Under the pieces are notes generated by a model. It had not been told where the DNA came from. It saw nothing but the letters and a program-made list of their open reading frames with translations, and ran no database searches. Positions 1 through 6,881 of a stretch of DNA of 10,595 bases are shown piece after piece (the first letter of the stretch is position 1; each line of letters starts with the position of its first letter). The DNA comes from Bifidobacterium breve (GTDB lineage: Bacteria > Actinomycetota > Acidimicrobiia > Acidimicrobiales > Ilumatobacteraceae), in contig CAMBWL010000020.1 of NCBI GenBank assembly GCA_945871625.1, forward strand, positions 1 to 10,595, given 5' to 3'. A program made the translations under genes and the position numbers.

Positions 1-33
1 AATTATTACGACGAGCAAAATCGACAACGACAT
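1..33 (-). CDS. Start of a membrane protein gene, cut by the window edge
   Basis: Reading the minus strand, an ATG at 33 opens a frame that stays open to the edge and encodes MSLSILLVVII, a strongly hydrophobic start typical of an N-terminal membrane helix or signal anchor. A purine-rich AAGAGG (38-43) lies four bases before the ATG, the best Shine-Dalgarno match noted in the window. It follows the pimA stop by 47 bases on the same strand, so it is probably the next gene of the pimA unit. In Mycobacterium tuberculosis pimA is followed by a conserved membrane protein gene (Rv2609c), so a similar neighbour would fit, but eleven residues cannot establish homology. It could also be a chance open frame. 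Confidence 0.5.
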   Translation of the reverse strand, partial: MSLSILLVVII

Positions 34-80
34 ATAACCTCTTGCTTTCTTTTGGGGTGTGGATTTATTCTAGTGCGATG

Positions 81-1241
81 CTACGAGTATTCAGGTCGAC
101 GTAGCACTCGATCAGCGAACATTCGCACCACACGACTTTTTGGATGATGATCAGGATCAAAACTCTCACGCTCTAAGACCTTGTGATAGATCTCCACATA
201 AATTTCGGCGAGTTGTCGCATCGATAATTCTTTCGCTCGCTCTAAACCAGCTCGTTGAAGTCTCTCTGCCAATTTCTGGTCATCAATGATTTTTGCCAAA
301 CCCTCGGCGAGGCCTGCCACGTCACCGGGCTCTACCAGCCAACCGTTGACATCATGTGTCGCCACATTTCTATAACCTTCGAGCGCGCTCGCCACGACTG
401 GCGCTCCACTAGCCATCGCTTCAAGCACAACGATGCCAAATGACTCGCTGTGCAAGGACGGTGCGCAAAACACCGAACACTTTGCCAGACGATCTATCTT
501 CTCAGCATCAGTTATGCGTCCCAGCCACGAGATGCGCTTGTCGTTGGCATATTTTGCTTTAAGTTCGCCGATGCCTTCGCCGTCAGATGCGACCCAAAGT
601 TCAATGTCGTCAGCGAGTTTTTCAAATGCTTCGAGCAAAGTCGCCAAACCTTTACGTGGCTCGTAACGACCACAAAAGAAAACAGACTTGCTTTTGCCTC
701 GAACAATTTCAGAACGCAAATACAAATCACTCTCAATGCCGTTAAATAAGATTTCATATTCGCCACCCAAGTAGCGATGTGCAAGTTCGCGGGCCTGGGG
801 CGACACGGCGATTCGAGCATCCAAAAAATCGGCGATCCAATTCACGCCTTTGCTCAACCTGCCGTACCAAGCGATGTCGCCAGCCGCGTGAAAAGTGCCG
901 ACCATCGGTGCCAAGCGCAACAAAAGTGCCGTCACTGTCGGGCCAGGTGCGATCGGTTCATGCAAATGCAAAACATCGAACGCTTCGTCATTGATCGCAC
1001 GAATTGTGCGTAACGCGGCAGAAGGATCTGGCGCAAGAGGCACGATCGAACCATTCGCAGCCGTTGGCAAACTGTTGCCTAGTGGTGTCACAAACGGTTC
1101 TGGTGGCGGACCGTCGCAAGGTCCGAGTACGCGTGCTTCATGCCCCATCTTGCGCAACTCGCGCGCCAAACCAAGCACCTGGGCCTGAACTCCCCCAGGG
1201 ATCGTCAAACTGTACGGAGAAATCAAACCGATGCGCAGCAT
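81..1241 (-). CDS. pimA: Phosphatidylinositol alpha-mannosyltransferase PimA (GT4)
   Basis: Predicted to transfer mannose from GDP-mannose to the 2-position of the inositol ring of phosphatidylinositol at the inner face of the membrane, the first committed step of PIM synthesis. The 386-residue product has the GT-B layout of family GT4. It shows an N-terminal GGV loop (residues 16-18), a TFH motif with His118, GRYEPRKG (191-198) holding the Arg and Lys that bind the GDP phosphates, and ESFGIVVLEA (266-275), the EX7E-type motif. These line up closely with mycobacterial PimA as I remember it. The frame is open up to 1316, but ATG 1241 gives the usual MLRIGLISPY start and lies just after a predicted promoter, so I prefer it; GTG 1253 is a possible alternative. 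It lies beyond patA on the same strand but is separated from it by an inverted gene. Confidence 0.9.
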   Translation of the reverse strand: MLRIGLISPYSLTIPGGVQAQVLGLARELRKMGHEARVLGPCDGPPPEPFVTPLGNSLPTAANGSIVPLAPDPSAALRTIRAINDEAFDVLHLHEPIAPGPTVTALLLRLAPMVGTFHAAGDIAWYGRLSKGVNWIADFLDARIAVSPQARELAHRYLGGEYEILFNGIESDLYLRSEIVRGKSKSVFFCGRYEPRKGLATLLEAFEKLADDIELWVASDGEGIGELKAKYANDKRISWLGRITDAEKIDRLAKCSVFCAPSLHSESFGIVVLEAMASGAPVVASALEGYRNVATHDVNGWLVEPGDVAGLAEGLAKIIDDQKLAERLQRAGLERAKELSMRQLAEIYVEIYHKVLERESFDPDHHPKSRVVRMFADRVLRRPEYS

Positions 1242-1254
1242 TTTTTTGCGCACG

Positions 1255-1283
1255 TAACTAGGGCCGAACTGCGAACCAGTCAA
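1255..1283 (-). promoter_or_regulatory. Predicted pimA promoter
   Basis: On the minus strand, TTGACT (1278-1283) and TAGTTA (1255-1260) are separated by exactly 17 bases, a good match to the housekeeping sigma -35/-10 layout, though the last -10 base is not T. The expected start of transcription near 1247-1248 leaves only about six or seven bases, mostly A, before ATG 1241. No Shine-Dalgarno sequence fits in that leader, so the mRNA would be nearly leaderless. This would let pimA be expressed separately from patA, from which it is split by the inverted gene. Confidence 0.5.
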
Positions 1284-1339
1284 AATTTTTGGACTGTCGG
1301 ATACGCCGTTCACCACCTACACGGTACGACCATTGCGAC

Positions 1340-1351
1340 TAGTTTGATTGC
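1340..1351 (+). promoter_or_regulatory. Predicted leaderless promoter of the luciferase-like gene
   Basis: TAGTTT (1340-1345) matches the actinobacterial -10 consensus TANNNT and is followed by six bases and then the GTG start at 1352. Transcription would therefore begin at or next to the start codon. I see no Shine-Dalgarno motif upstream, which agrees with a leaderless message. No good -35 box is visible at the usual distance. Confidence 0.4.
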
Positions 1352-2275
1352 GTGACAACGCCCGAGAGCTTTCGACCAGCGGTATCAATGGTCGCAACGG
1401 CAAAGCGCAGACACGCGATGCTCGACCTCGCGCGTCGCGCAGAAGAACTCAATTTCGCCGGGATTGCGTGTCCGAGTCTTGGCGCCACGATCGGCTTTTG
1501 TGTTTCTTTAGCTCACACCACGAATTCGATTAAATTCTGGACATCAATCCAGCCGATTTACTACAGCCATGCGATCGAAATGGCGAACACGGCGGCCCAC
1601 ATTCACGAAATTTCGAACGGACGATTCGGGCTCGGTTTGGGTGTTAGCCACGGAGCAGTGATCAATCGTCTTGGGGCGACCACTGCCACGCCTCTAGCCG
1701 ACATCAAAAATTATCTCGAGGCGATGAAAAGCCAAGAGCGATTTTCGGGTGAACTTCCGCCGATCTATTTGGCTGCGCTACGCCACAAGATGCTGATGAT
1801 GGCCAGCGAAATATCGAGCGGGGCAATTTGGGCGAATGCATCCCGCAAAAGTATCGCTGCACAACTCGTGTCGATTCCAGACTCTCGGCGCGACGAGATG
1901 TTTTTTGCCAACATGGTCCCCACTGTGATTAGTGACGACATCGAAGCCGCTCGTGCGATTCACCGCAAAACTTTGGTCGGCTATGTCACTCTGCCCAACT
2001 ATCGCAACTACTGGCGGTCGTGCGGCTACGGCGAGCAGATCGATGCTTTCGAAAAAATTTTGTCCGAGTCGGCAAAAGAAACTCGCAACGCCGAAATTAT
2101 CTCTGCGATGGACAACCAGTGGCTGGATGACTGCACCCTTTCAGGTGACGCCGACAGCGTTCGCGATGGTCTTTACAATTGGTCACAATTGGGTGTTCTG
2201 CCGATTGCCGTGATGTCGTCAACCTCGGGCGGTCAAGCACAGGCAATTAGTCAGCTGTTAGACGCGTTTAGCTAG
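1352..2275 (+). CDS. Luciferase-like (probably F420-dependent) oxidoreductase
   Basis: A 307-residue protein of the bacterial luciferase-like monooxygenase superfamily, a TIM-barrel fold using FMN or, commonly in Actinobacteria, coenzyme F420. Family hallmarks are RFGLGLGVSH at residues 91-100 (the conserved RFxLGLGxSH cofactor-binding segment) and, at 137-160, the PIYLAALR...MLMMASEISSGAIW stretch typical of F420-type members. Length is normal for the family. The substrate cannot be told from sequence. The start is GTG, six bases after a TANNNT element. It is the only plus-strand gene between 1 and 9453: it sits inverted between patA and pimA, overlaps the end of patA by eight bases and is divergent from pimA. 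A function in PIM metabolism is possible from position alone, but the inversion argues equally for independent acquisition. The F420:NADP oxidoreductase in the same window supports F420 use by this organism. Confidence 0.85.
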   Translation: MTTPESFRPAVSMVATAKRRHAMLDLARRAEELNFAGIACPSLGATIGFCVSLAHTTNSIKFWTSIQPIYYSHAIEMANTAAHIHEISNGRFGLGLGVSHGAVINRLGATTATPLADIKNYLEAMKSQERFSGELPPIYLAALRHKMLMMASEISSGAIWANASRKSIAAQLVSIPDSRRDEMFFANMVPTVISDDIEAARAIHRKTLVGYVTLPNYRNYWRSCGYGEQIDAFEKILSESAKETRNAEIISAMDNQWLDDCTLSGDADSVRDGLYNWSQLGVLPIAVMSSTSGGQAQAISQLLDAFS

Positions 2276-3152
2276 ATATTTTTCGATCCAATTTGTCGCT
2301 CGGCCAATTCGGCTGAAACAGATGCCATTGATCTGGCGCCCGACGAATCAAGTATTCAATCTCTTGAATTAAGACCTGAGAAATTCGACCCATGTCGTCG
2401 CGCAAAGATCCTGTGCGCTGAACATCGATCGCCGGTCGAACGATTGTTTCGTGTTGATCAAAGCCCCGCGCAAAATAGGTGCCAAGCGGCAACAGCGCTG
2501 CACCAGTGCGTAGTGCAAAAAAAGCTGGACCTCCCGGCACGGTCGTGCGTTCGCCAAAAAAATCGACTTCGACACCGTTGCCCTGCAGATCTCGATCACA
2601 GAGCAGAGCCACGACCTGATTTTTTGCCAATGCTTCTTGAACTGCCACACCAGAATGCTCGTCCAACGGAATGACGGAAACGCCGTAGCTTTTGCGCAAT
2701 TCAAGAAACATCTTGAACATTTCTTCAGATTCAAGTTTTTCGACAACGGCATGCAATTCGTGGCCTTTATGAATCAACCAACGACCAGACCACTCCCAGC
2801 CACCCAAATGTGGCAACGCCAAAATCACACCTTTACCGAGTTTCAGACCATTTTGAATATGTTCAAAGCCGACGACACTTATGCCTGCATCAATTTGCTT
2901 CTTGTTGAGCGAGGGCAATCGAAAAGTTTCAAGATAATAGCGTGCATAGCTTTCGTAGGCTTTGCGTACTGCTCGCCTAAGTCTGCGACCACTCAAAGTT
3001 GGGTCGACCCGAGTCAAATTTCTGCCCACGATCTCTCGCTGGCTGCGCATACCGAAACAAACAACCGGCACAACAACCGTATTGATCGCCAAAAATATAA
3101 ACGATGGCGCAATCCGCGCAAGCCTCAAAATTAATCGATAGCCAAAAATCAC
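2268..3152 (-). CDS. patA: PIM acyltransferase PatA (LpxL/HtrB-like lysophospholipid acyltransferase)
   Basis: Predicted to move a long acyl chain from acyl-CoA or acyl-ACP to the mannose of PIM1/PIM2 on the cytoplasmic face of the membrane. The 294-residue product begins with a hydrophobic, membrane-associated segment (residues 5-35) and carries the catalytic HX4E motif in LPHLGGWE (His115, Glu120). A second conserved block, LLCDRDLQGNGVEVDFFGE (183-201), followed by TVPGGPAFFALRTGA, is typical of the LpxL/PatA superfamily, and it ends in the usual WHLFQPNW segment. The start is GTG, whose GTGA overlaps the TGA stop of pgsA by four bases, indicating translational coupling. Its placement next to pgsA and near pimA mirrors the mycobacterial Rv2611c locus and makes PatA more likely than a generic lipid A-type acyltransferase. 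The 3' end overlaps the convergent luciferase-like gene. Confidence 0.88.
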   Translation of the reverse strand: MIFGYRLILRLARIAPSFIFLAINTVVVPVVCFGMRSQREIVGRNLTRVDPTLSGRRLRRAVRKAYESYARYYLETFRLPSLNKKQIDAGISVVGFEHIQNGLKLGKGVILALPHLGGWEWSGRWLIHKGHELHAVVEKLESEEMFKMFLELRKSYGVSVIPLDEHSGVAVQEALAKNQVVALLCDRDLQGNGVEVDFFGERTTVPGGPAFFALRTGAALLPLGTYFARGFDQHETIVRPAIDVQRTGSLRDDMGRISQVLIQEIEYLIRRAPDQWHLFQPNWPSDKLDRKISS

Positions 3153-3838
3153 TGCACTCGACGGCGACGAGTTACGCGCAGTCGCCGATCATCGCGCTTG
3201 GCGCGACGCGAAGCACGGCGTGACTGACGCAAAGCGACACGATCCGCGGTTGCAGGTGCGACAGCCGCTTGGTTCCATACTTTGAAGAACCTTTGCATCG
3301 CCGTCATCGTCACTAGAACGAGCATCAGAACCATCACCCAAAATAAAAGTGCGTCGAACAACAGACCGACACACAACAAGATGATTCTCTCCGCTCGCTC
3401 CATTAACCCACCCTTGGCACTCAGACCAAGCGACTCGGCCTTGGCGCGCTGATAAGAAATCAAGGATGAAACCGCCATCACGGCGAAAACCAAAACAGAG
3501 GCGTAAGGACCTCGCTGATATGCCAGAAACCAAGCAACACCACCAAGCAATACGGCATCGGTGACTCGATCAACCGTCGAGTCAAAGAAAGCTCCCCGCT
3601 GACTGCTTTGGTTTGAAGCCTTGGCCAGGGCTCCATCCAACAAATCGGGCAATGCCGCAAGCACAACCAACAACAAGCCGAGGCGCAATGCCCCGAGGCC
3701 AATCGCCACCGCCGCACCGCAGGCGACAATCAAACCGACGAGCGTCAAATGGTCAGGCGAAATTTTTGTTTTGCGAAGTTGCTCACCAACAGGACGAACA
3801 ACTCGCTCTACTTGGTGGCGAAACTTGCCATCGAACAT
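3149..3838 (-). CDS. pgsA: CDP-alcohol phosphatidyltransferase, phosphatidylinositol-phosphate synthase type
   Basis: Membrane enzyme predicted to condense CDP-diacylglycerol with inositol 1-phosphate to give phosphatidylinositol phosphate, the precursor of PI and PIMs. The family signature DX2DGX2ARX8GX3DX3D is present as Asp65, Asp68, Gly69, Ala72, Lys73, Gly82, Asp86 and Asp90: all four metal-binding aspartates are kept, but the usual Arg after Ala is Lys. Several hydrophobic segments follow, as expected for a six-helix member. The last 34 of 229 residues hold 14 arginines, an unusual basic tail. ATG 3838 lies nine bases after the preceding gene, and the stop overlaps the patA start. The neighbours patA and pimA favour the inositol substrate over glycerol phosphate; sequence alone does not fix this. 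Confidence 0.87.
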   Translation of the reverse strand: MFDGKFRHQVERVVRPVGEQLRKTKISPDHLTLVGLIVACGAAVAIGLGALRLGLLLVVLAALPDLLDGALAKASNQSSQRGAFFDSTVDRVTDAVLLGGVAWFLAYQRGPYASVLVFAVMAVSSLISYQRAKAESLGLSAKGGLMERAERIILLCVGLLFDALLFWVMVLMLVLVTMTAMQRFFKVWNQAAVAPATADRVALRQSRRASRRAKRDDRRLRVTRRRRVQ

Positions 3839-3850
3839 TGTTCCAGCCTA
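3839..3850 (-). promoter_or_regulatory. Possible internal leaderless promoter before pgsA
   Basis: TAGGCT (3845-3850), formed across the stop codon of the preceding gene, fits TANNNT and lies six bases before ATG 3838. The same spacing is seen at the better-placed promoters in this window. Because the pgsA gap also holds a weak GGA ribosome-binding element, and TANNNT is a short motif, this could be chance. Confidence 0.2.
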
Positions 3851-4333
3851 ACTCTCAGGATTTGATTCGACTAGACACTCGATTACGCGAGCATCTATTG
3901 CGTCGATCAAAACCAATCCGCGCTGAAGCGGTGGTTCTTGAGCGCTGTAAATCATCACACGCCATGTTGGACGACTGCGAAATCCGCGCCACACTTGTTG
4001 CGCTGATGCATGACCCACGGCAAAGCCGACTGCTCGCGTCGCGTATACCAGTGCCAGTTTTTCGTCGACCGTCATTCGCCAGGACGCCGAAAGCGAAAAT
4101 AGACCAACTAGTCCCAAAAAAATCGCACTACCCAAAAAACCATCGCTGATCAGAGATGTTTCATTGTCGCGTTGCGAAAACCACAGCAGCGCTAAAAGCA
4201 CGGCAATCACCAGATAAATTATTCCCGGAATCCTTCTGCGACTGTTGTCAGGGAATTTATAAGGACCAACAAATGCAGTGACGTTCAAGTCGTCCGGCAA
4301 TTCGTCTCGAATTTCATCGGGTGAATTAGACAT
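3848..4333 (-). CDS. Uncharacterised two-helix membrane protein of the PI/PIM cluster
   Basis: I do not recognise a named family. The 161-residue product has an acidic N-terminal segment (residues 1-30, including PDEIRDELPDDL), a basic SRRRIP turn, two predicted membrane helices (about 36-52 and 65-84) joined by a short polar loop, and a C-terminal soluble part of about 75 residues. Helix polarity and the basic residues at 32-34 suggest that both termini are cytoplasmic. The soluble part alternates hydrophobic and polar residues (RVMIYSA, GLVLIDAIDARVIE), suggesting a small beta-rich domain, somewhat like bacterial PH-type domains, but this is a guess. It lies 12 bases after the HIT gene and nine before pgsA on the same strand, so it is surely part of the operon. 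I recall no equivalent between these two genes in M. tuberculosis. A role in PI-phosphate synthesis or its regulation is only guilt by association. Confidence 0.8.
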   Translation of the reverse strand: MSNSPDEIRDELPDDLNVTAFVGPYKFPDNSRRRIPGIIYLVIAVLLALLWFSQRDNETSLISDGFLGSAIFLGLVGLFSLSASWRMTVDEKLALVYATRAVGFAVGHASAQQVWRGFRSRPTWRVMIYSAQEPPLQRGLVLIDAIDARVIECLVESNPES

Positions 4334-4345
4334 TGCTCACTCTTT

Positions 4346-4852
4346 TCACTTCTGCAGTTTCCAGGCTTTTCGAATTCGATCGGCGCTCACATCTAAGGCC
4401 TCGGGCAAAATTTTTGTGTTGGCGGTCGTCACCATGAAATTGGTGTCACCACCCCATCGACCAACCACGTGCACATGCAGGTGCTGAGCGACACTGCCAC
4501 CAGCGGCAGCCCCAAGATTAATACCGACATTCATCGCCTCAGGTTGATAAACCGACTTCAAAACCTTGACCGCGGTTGTCACCGTCGACCACAATTCACC
4601 AGTCTCAACTTCGGTCAAATCTTCGAGTTCGGCGACTTCCCGATACGGCAGAACCAAAAGATGCCCCGACGTATACGGGAATGCGTTCATCAACGCAAAC
4701 ACTTTGTCGCCACGATGAACGATGTAACTCTGCTCGTCGGTCAGATCGCTTTTCAAGAGCTGCGTAAAAATCGACTGATCCGACTTCTGCTGGGCGCCTT
4801 GTCCATGCACGACATAATCGGCACGCCAACCGTTCCACAATCTCTCTAGCAC
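4346..4852 (-). CDS. HIT-family nucleotide phosphorylase/hydrolase (Ap4A phosphorylase-like)
   Basis: A 168-residue histidine triad protein. The signature HLHVHVV is at residues 124-130, with His126 the expected nucleophile, preceded by the NVGINLGAAAGGSVAQ segment that forms the nucleotide pocket. The N-terminal LERLWNGWRADYV and the SGHLLVLPYREVAELEDLT block (62-80) resemble the mycobacterial protein Rv2613c, described as a diadenosine tetraphosphate (Ap4A) phosphorylase, also found between thrS and pgsA. The zinc-binding Cys-X2-Cys seen near the start of many HIT proteins is absent here (SIFT at 27-30), as it is in my recollection of Rv2613c. The start is GTG 4852, 18 bases after thrS, with only a weak GAG-type ribosome-binding element. 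Substrate assignment rests on the family and context. Confidence 0.88.
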   Translation of the reverse strand: MLERLWNGWRADYVVHGQGAQQKSDQSIFTQLLKSDLTDEQSYIVHRGDKVFALMNAFPYTSGHLLVLPYREVAELEDLTEVETGELWSTVTTAVKVLKSVYQPEAMNVGINLGAAAGGSVAQHLHVHVVGRWGGDTNFMVTTANTKILPEALDVSADRIRKAWKLQK

Positions 4853-4870
4853 GACTTGCTCGCAACATGT

Positions 4871-6856
4871 TCAAGAAACATTTTTTGCCTGTCCAACATC
4901 AATGGATAGTTGGTTGATGAAATCAGTCAATGGCACATCACGTCGAACATCGCCACCCCGCGGATTCACACCGACAGTCGAATTTGAGACGTCGTCATCA
5001 CCGACAACCAAAACATACGGAATGCGCTCGAGCTTTGATGCACGAATTCGTTTGCCAAGTTGTTCATCGGCAACAAGTTGATCCACACGATAACCACATG
5101 CGACCAACTGCTCAACAACTTTGGTCGCATACTCATCGTGCGCCGATGCGACAGCCAGCACGCGAACTTGAACGGGTGCCAACCAAGTCGGGAATGCGCC
5201 TCCGTAATGCTCGAGCAGGACACCAAAGAATCTTTCAATCGAACCAAACAGAGCGCGATGCAACATGATCGGCTGTTTGCGCGCGTTGTCGGTGGCGATG
5301 TATTCGAGCCCGAATCGTTCGGGCAAATTGAAGTCGCACTGAATCGTGCTCAACTGCCACTTGCGACCGATTGCATCGCGAACATCGATGTCAATTTTTG
5401 GCCCGTAAAACGCGGCGTCCCCGGGGGCGACCGTGTACTGCAAGCCATGGCGATTCAAAGCTTCTTGCAGCGCATCGGTCGAGCGTTGCCAAATCTCATC
5501 AGAACCCACCGATTTCTCCGCGTTGCGCGTGCTCAACTTGAAGTCAAATTCGCTGAAACCGAAACGACGCAACACACTCAATACGAAATCGAGCAACGAT
5601 GCAATTTCGTCCGCCATTTGCTCTTCGGTGCAGAAGATATGGCTGTCGTCTTGTGTGAAACCTCGAATGCGCAACAACCCGTGCAGAGTGCCGGCGCGTT
5701 CGTAACGATAGACGGTGCCAAGTTCGAACAGTCGCAACGGCAACTCGCGATAACTTCTCTGACGATCGCGATAGATCAAGCAATGCATCGGGCAGTTCAT
5801 CGGCTTCGGATAATAAGTGCCGTTATCCATCTCCATTGGTGGATACATGCCATCTTTATAGAACTGCAAGTGTCCCGAAGTTTCGAACAGATGCGCGTTG
5901 GCCAAGTGAGGCGTGAAGACGAACTTATAACCACCGTTTTGGTGACGTTCTCGGCTGTAGTCCTCCATCAATTTACGAATGATGCCACCCTTCGGATGCC
6001 AGACTGCGAGACCGCCACCGAGTTCTTGAGGAAACGAAAGTAAATCCATTTCAACCGCAAGTCGACGGTGGTCACGCTTCTCCGCTTCTTCAAGTCGATG
6101 CAGATGCTCGGCCAAAGCCGACTTTGACTCCCATGCTGTGCCGTAGATGCGTTGCAACATCGGACCTTTTTCATTGCCTCGCCAATAAGCGCCGGCGACT
6201 TTCATCAATGCGAAGTGTCCGAGTCGCCCAGTGGACGGAACATGGGGGCCGCGACAAAGATCGACGAAACTCTCACTGTTGCGATACACGCTCACCGCGT
6301 CGGCGCTGCCTGCTTCGAGGGCATCACTTGAATCACCGTTGCCTTTTGTCACTCGTTCGATGATCTCGCACTTATAAGGCTGATCTTTAAATATTTTCAG
6401 TGCTTCTTTGGTCGTCATTTCAGCGCGCACGAACAACTGATCAGCTTCGACGATTTTCTGCATTCGTTCTTGGATCGCCACCAAGTCTTGATCGCTGAAA
6501 GTTTTGTTGTTTGGTAACTCGAAGTCGTAGTAAAAACCATCTTCGATGGCTGGACCGATTGAAAACTTCGCCCCCTCAAAAAGTTGGACAACTGATTGCG
6601 CCAACACATGGGCGGTCGAATGACGTAACACGTGGCGACCAGCATCCGAATCTGAAGTAATTATTGAGACTTTCGCTCCGTCAACCAGTGCGACACCCAA
6701 GTCCGACTCGACACCATTAATCACGGTGGCCACAGCGGCCTGCGCGAGTCTTTTGCCAATCGCCTGTGCCAGGTCTATGCCCGTCGAGCCCGCGGATAAC
6801 TCTCTTGTCGAGTCATCAGGCAGGCGCACCGAAATCGTTGAGCCACCAGTTGTCAC
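4871..6856 (-). CDS. thrS: Threonyl-tRNA synthetase
   Basis: Charges tRNA-Thr with threonine in the cytoplasm. The 661-residue protein has the full class II ThrRS layout: a TGS domain (about 7-67), the N2 editing/SAD domain with HSTAH (79-83) and CRGPH (201-205) metal-site residues, the class II catalytic core, and a C-terminal anticodon-binding domain (about 560-655). Motif 2 is seen in RYERAGTLHGLLRIRGFTQDDSH (384-406) and motif 3 near LHRALFGSIERF (532-543). The three catalytic zinc ligands are Cys355, His406 and His533. The length is normal, and no key residue is missing. The start is GTG, with no Shine-Dalgarno motif but a TANNNT element six bases upstream. It stands 25 bases after the PlsC gene and heads the thrS-HIT-pgsA-patA block. 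No T-box leader can fit in the gap. Confidence 0.98.
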   Translation of the reverse strand: MTTGGSTISVRLPDDSTRELSAGSTGIDLAQAIGKRLAQAAVATVINGVESDLGVALVDGAKVSIITSDSDAGRHVLRHSTAHVLAQSVVQLFEGAKFSIGPAIEDGFYYDFELPNNKTFSDQDLVAIQERMQKIVEADQLFVRAEMTTKEALKIFKDQPYKCEIIERVTKGNGDSSDALEAGSADAVSVYRNSESFVDLCRGPHVPSTGRLGHFALMKVAGAYWRGNEKGPMLQRIYGTAWESKSALAEHLHRLEEAEKRDHRRLAVEMDLLSFPQELGGGLAVWHPKGGIIRKLMEDYSRERHQNGGYKFVFTPHLANAHLFETSGHLQFYKDGMYPPMEMDNGTYYPKPMNCPMHCLIYRDRQRSYRELPLRLFELGTVYRYERAGTLHGLLRIRGFTQDDSHIFCTEEQMADEIASLLDFVLSVLRRFGFSEFDFKLSTRNAEKSVGSDEIWQRSTDALQEALNRHGLQYTVAPGDAAFYGPKIDIDVRDAIGRKWQLSTIQCDFNLPERFGLEYIATDNARKQPIMLHRALFGSIERFFGVLLEHYGGAFPTWLAPVQVRVLAVASAHDEYATKVVEQLVACGYRVDQLVADEQLGKRIRASKLERIPYVLVVGDDDVSNSTVGVNPRGGDVRRDVPLTDFINQLSIDVGQAKNVS

Positions 6857-6868
6857 GTCAACAGTCTA
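6857..6868 (-). promoter_or_regulatory. Predicted leaderless promoter of thrS
   Basis: On the minus strand TAGACT (6863-6868) fits TANNNT and is followed by exactly six bases and then the GTG start at 6856, placing the likely transcription start at the start codon. The 25-base gap to the upstream gene contains no ribosome-binding motif, which supports a leaderless message. This would give thrS and the PI/PIM genes a promoter separate from npdG-mshC-plsC. The -35 region is not recognisable. Confidence 0.4.
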
Positions 6869-6881
6869 GATTGCGACGGTT

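Noticed and set aside
34..80. Terminator after pimA
   Set aside because: No inverted repeat is visible in the 47 bases, and a start codon with a good ribosome-binding element follows, so read-through into the next gene is more likely.
1242..1316. Longer pimA start at 1316
   Set aside because: It would add 25 residues unlike the family N-terminus and would include the predicted pimA promoter within the coding sequence.
2255..2320. Bidirectional terminator between the luciferase-like gene and patA
   Set aside because: A short T-run near 2277-2282 and an imperfect GCCAATTCGGC-like repeat exist, but no stable stem directly precedes a T-tract on either strand.
2637..3134. 165-codon open frame on the plus strand
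   Set aside because: It is antisense to the conserved catalytic part of patA and contains no recognisable motif.
3613..4149. 178-codon open frame on the plus strand
   Set aside because: It spans antisense across the pgsA/161-residue-protein junction and has no family features.
5060..6043. 327-codon open frame on the plus strand
   Set aside because: It is fully antisense to thrS, whose motifs account for this region completely. It shows no recognisable domain and no start signal, and its composition looks like the mirror of the thrS codons.
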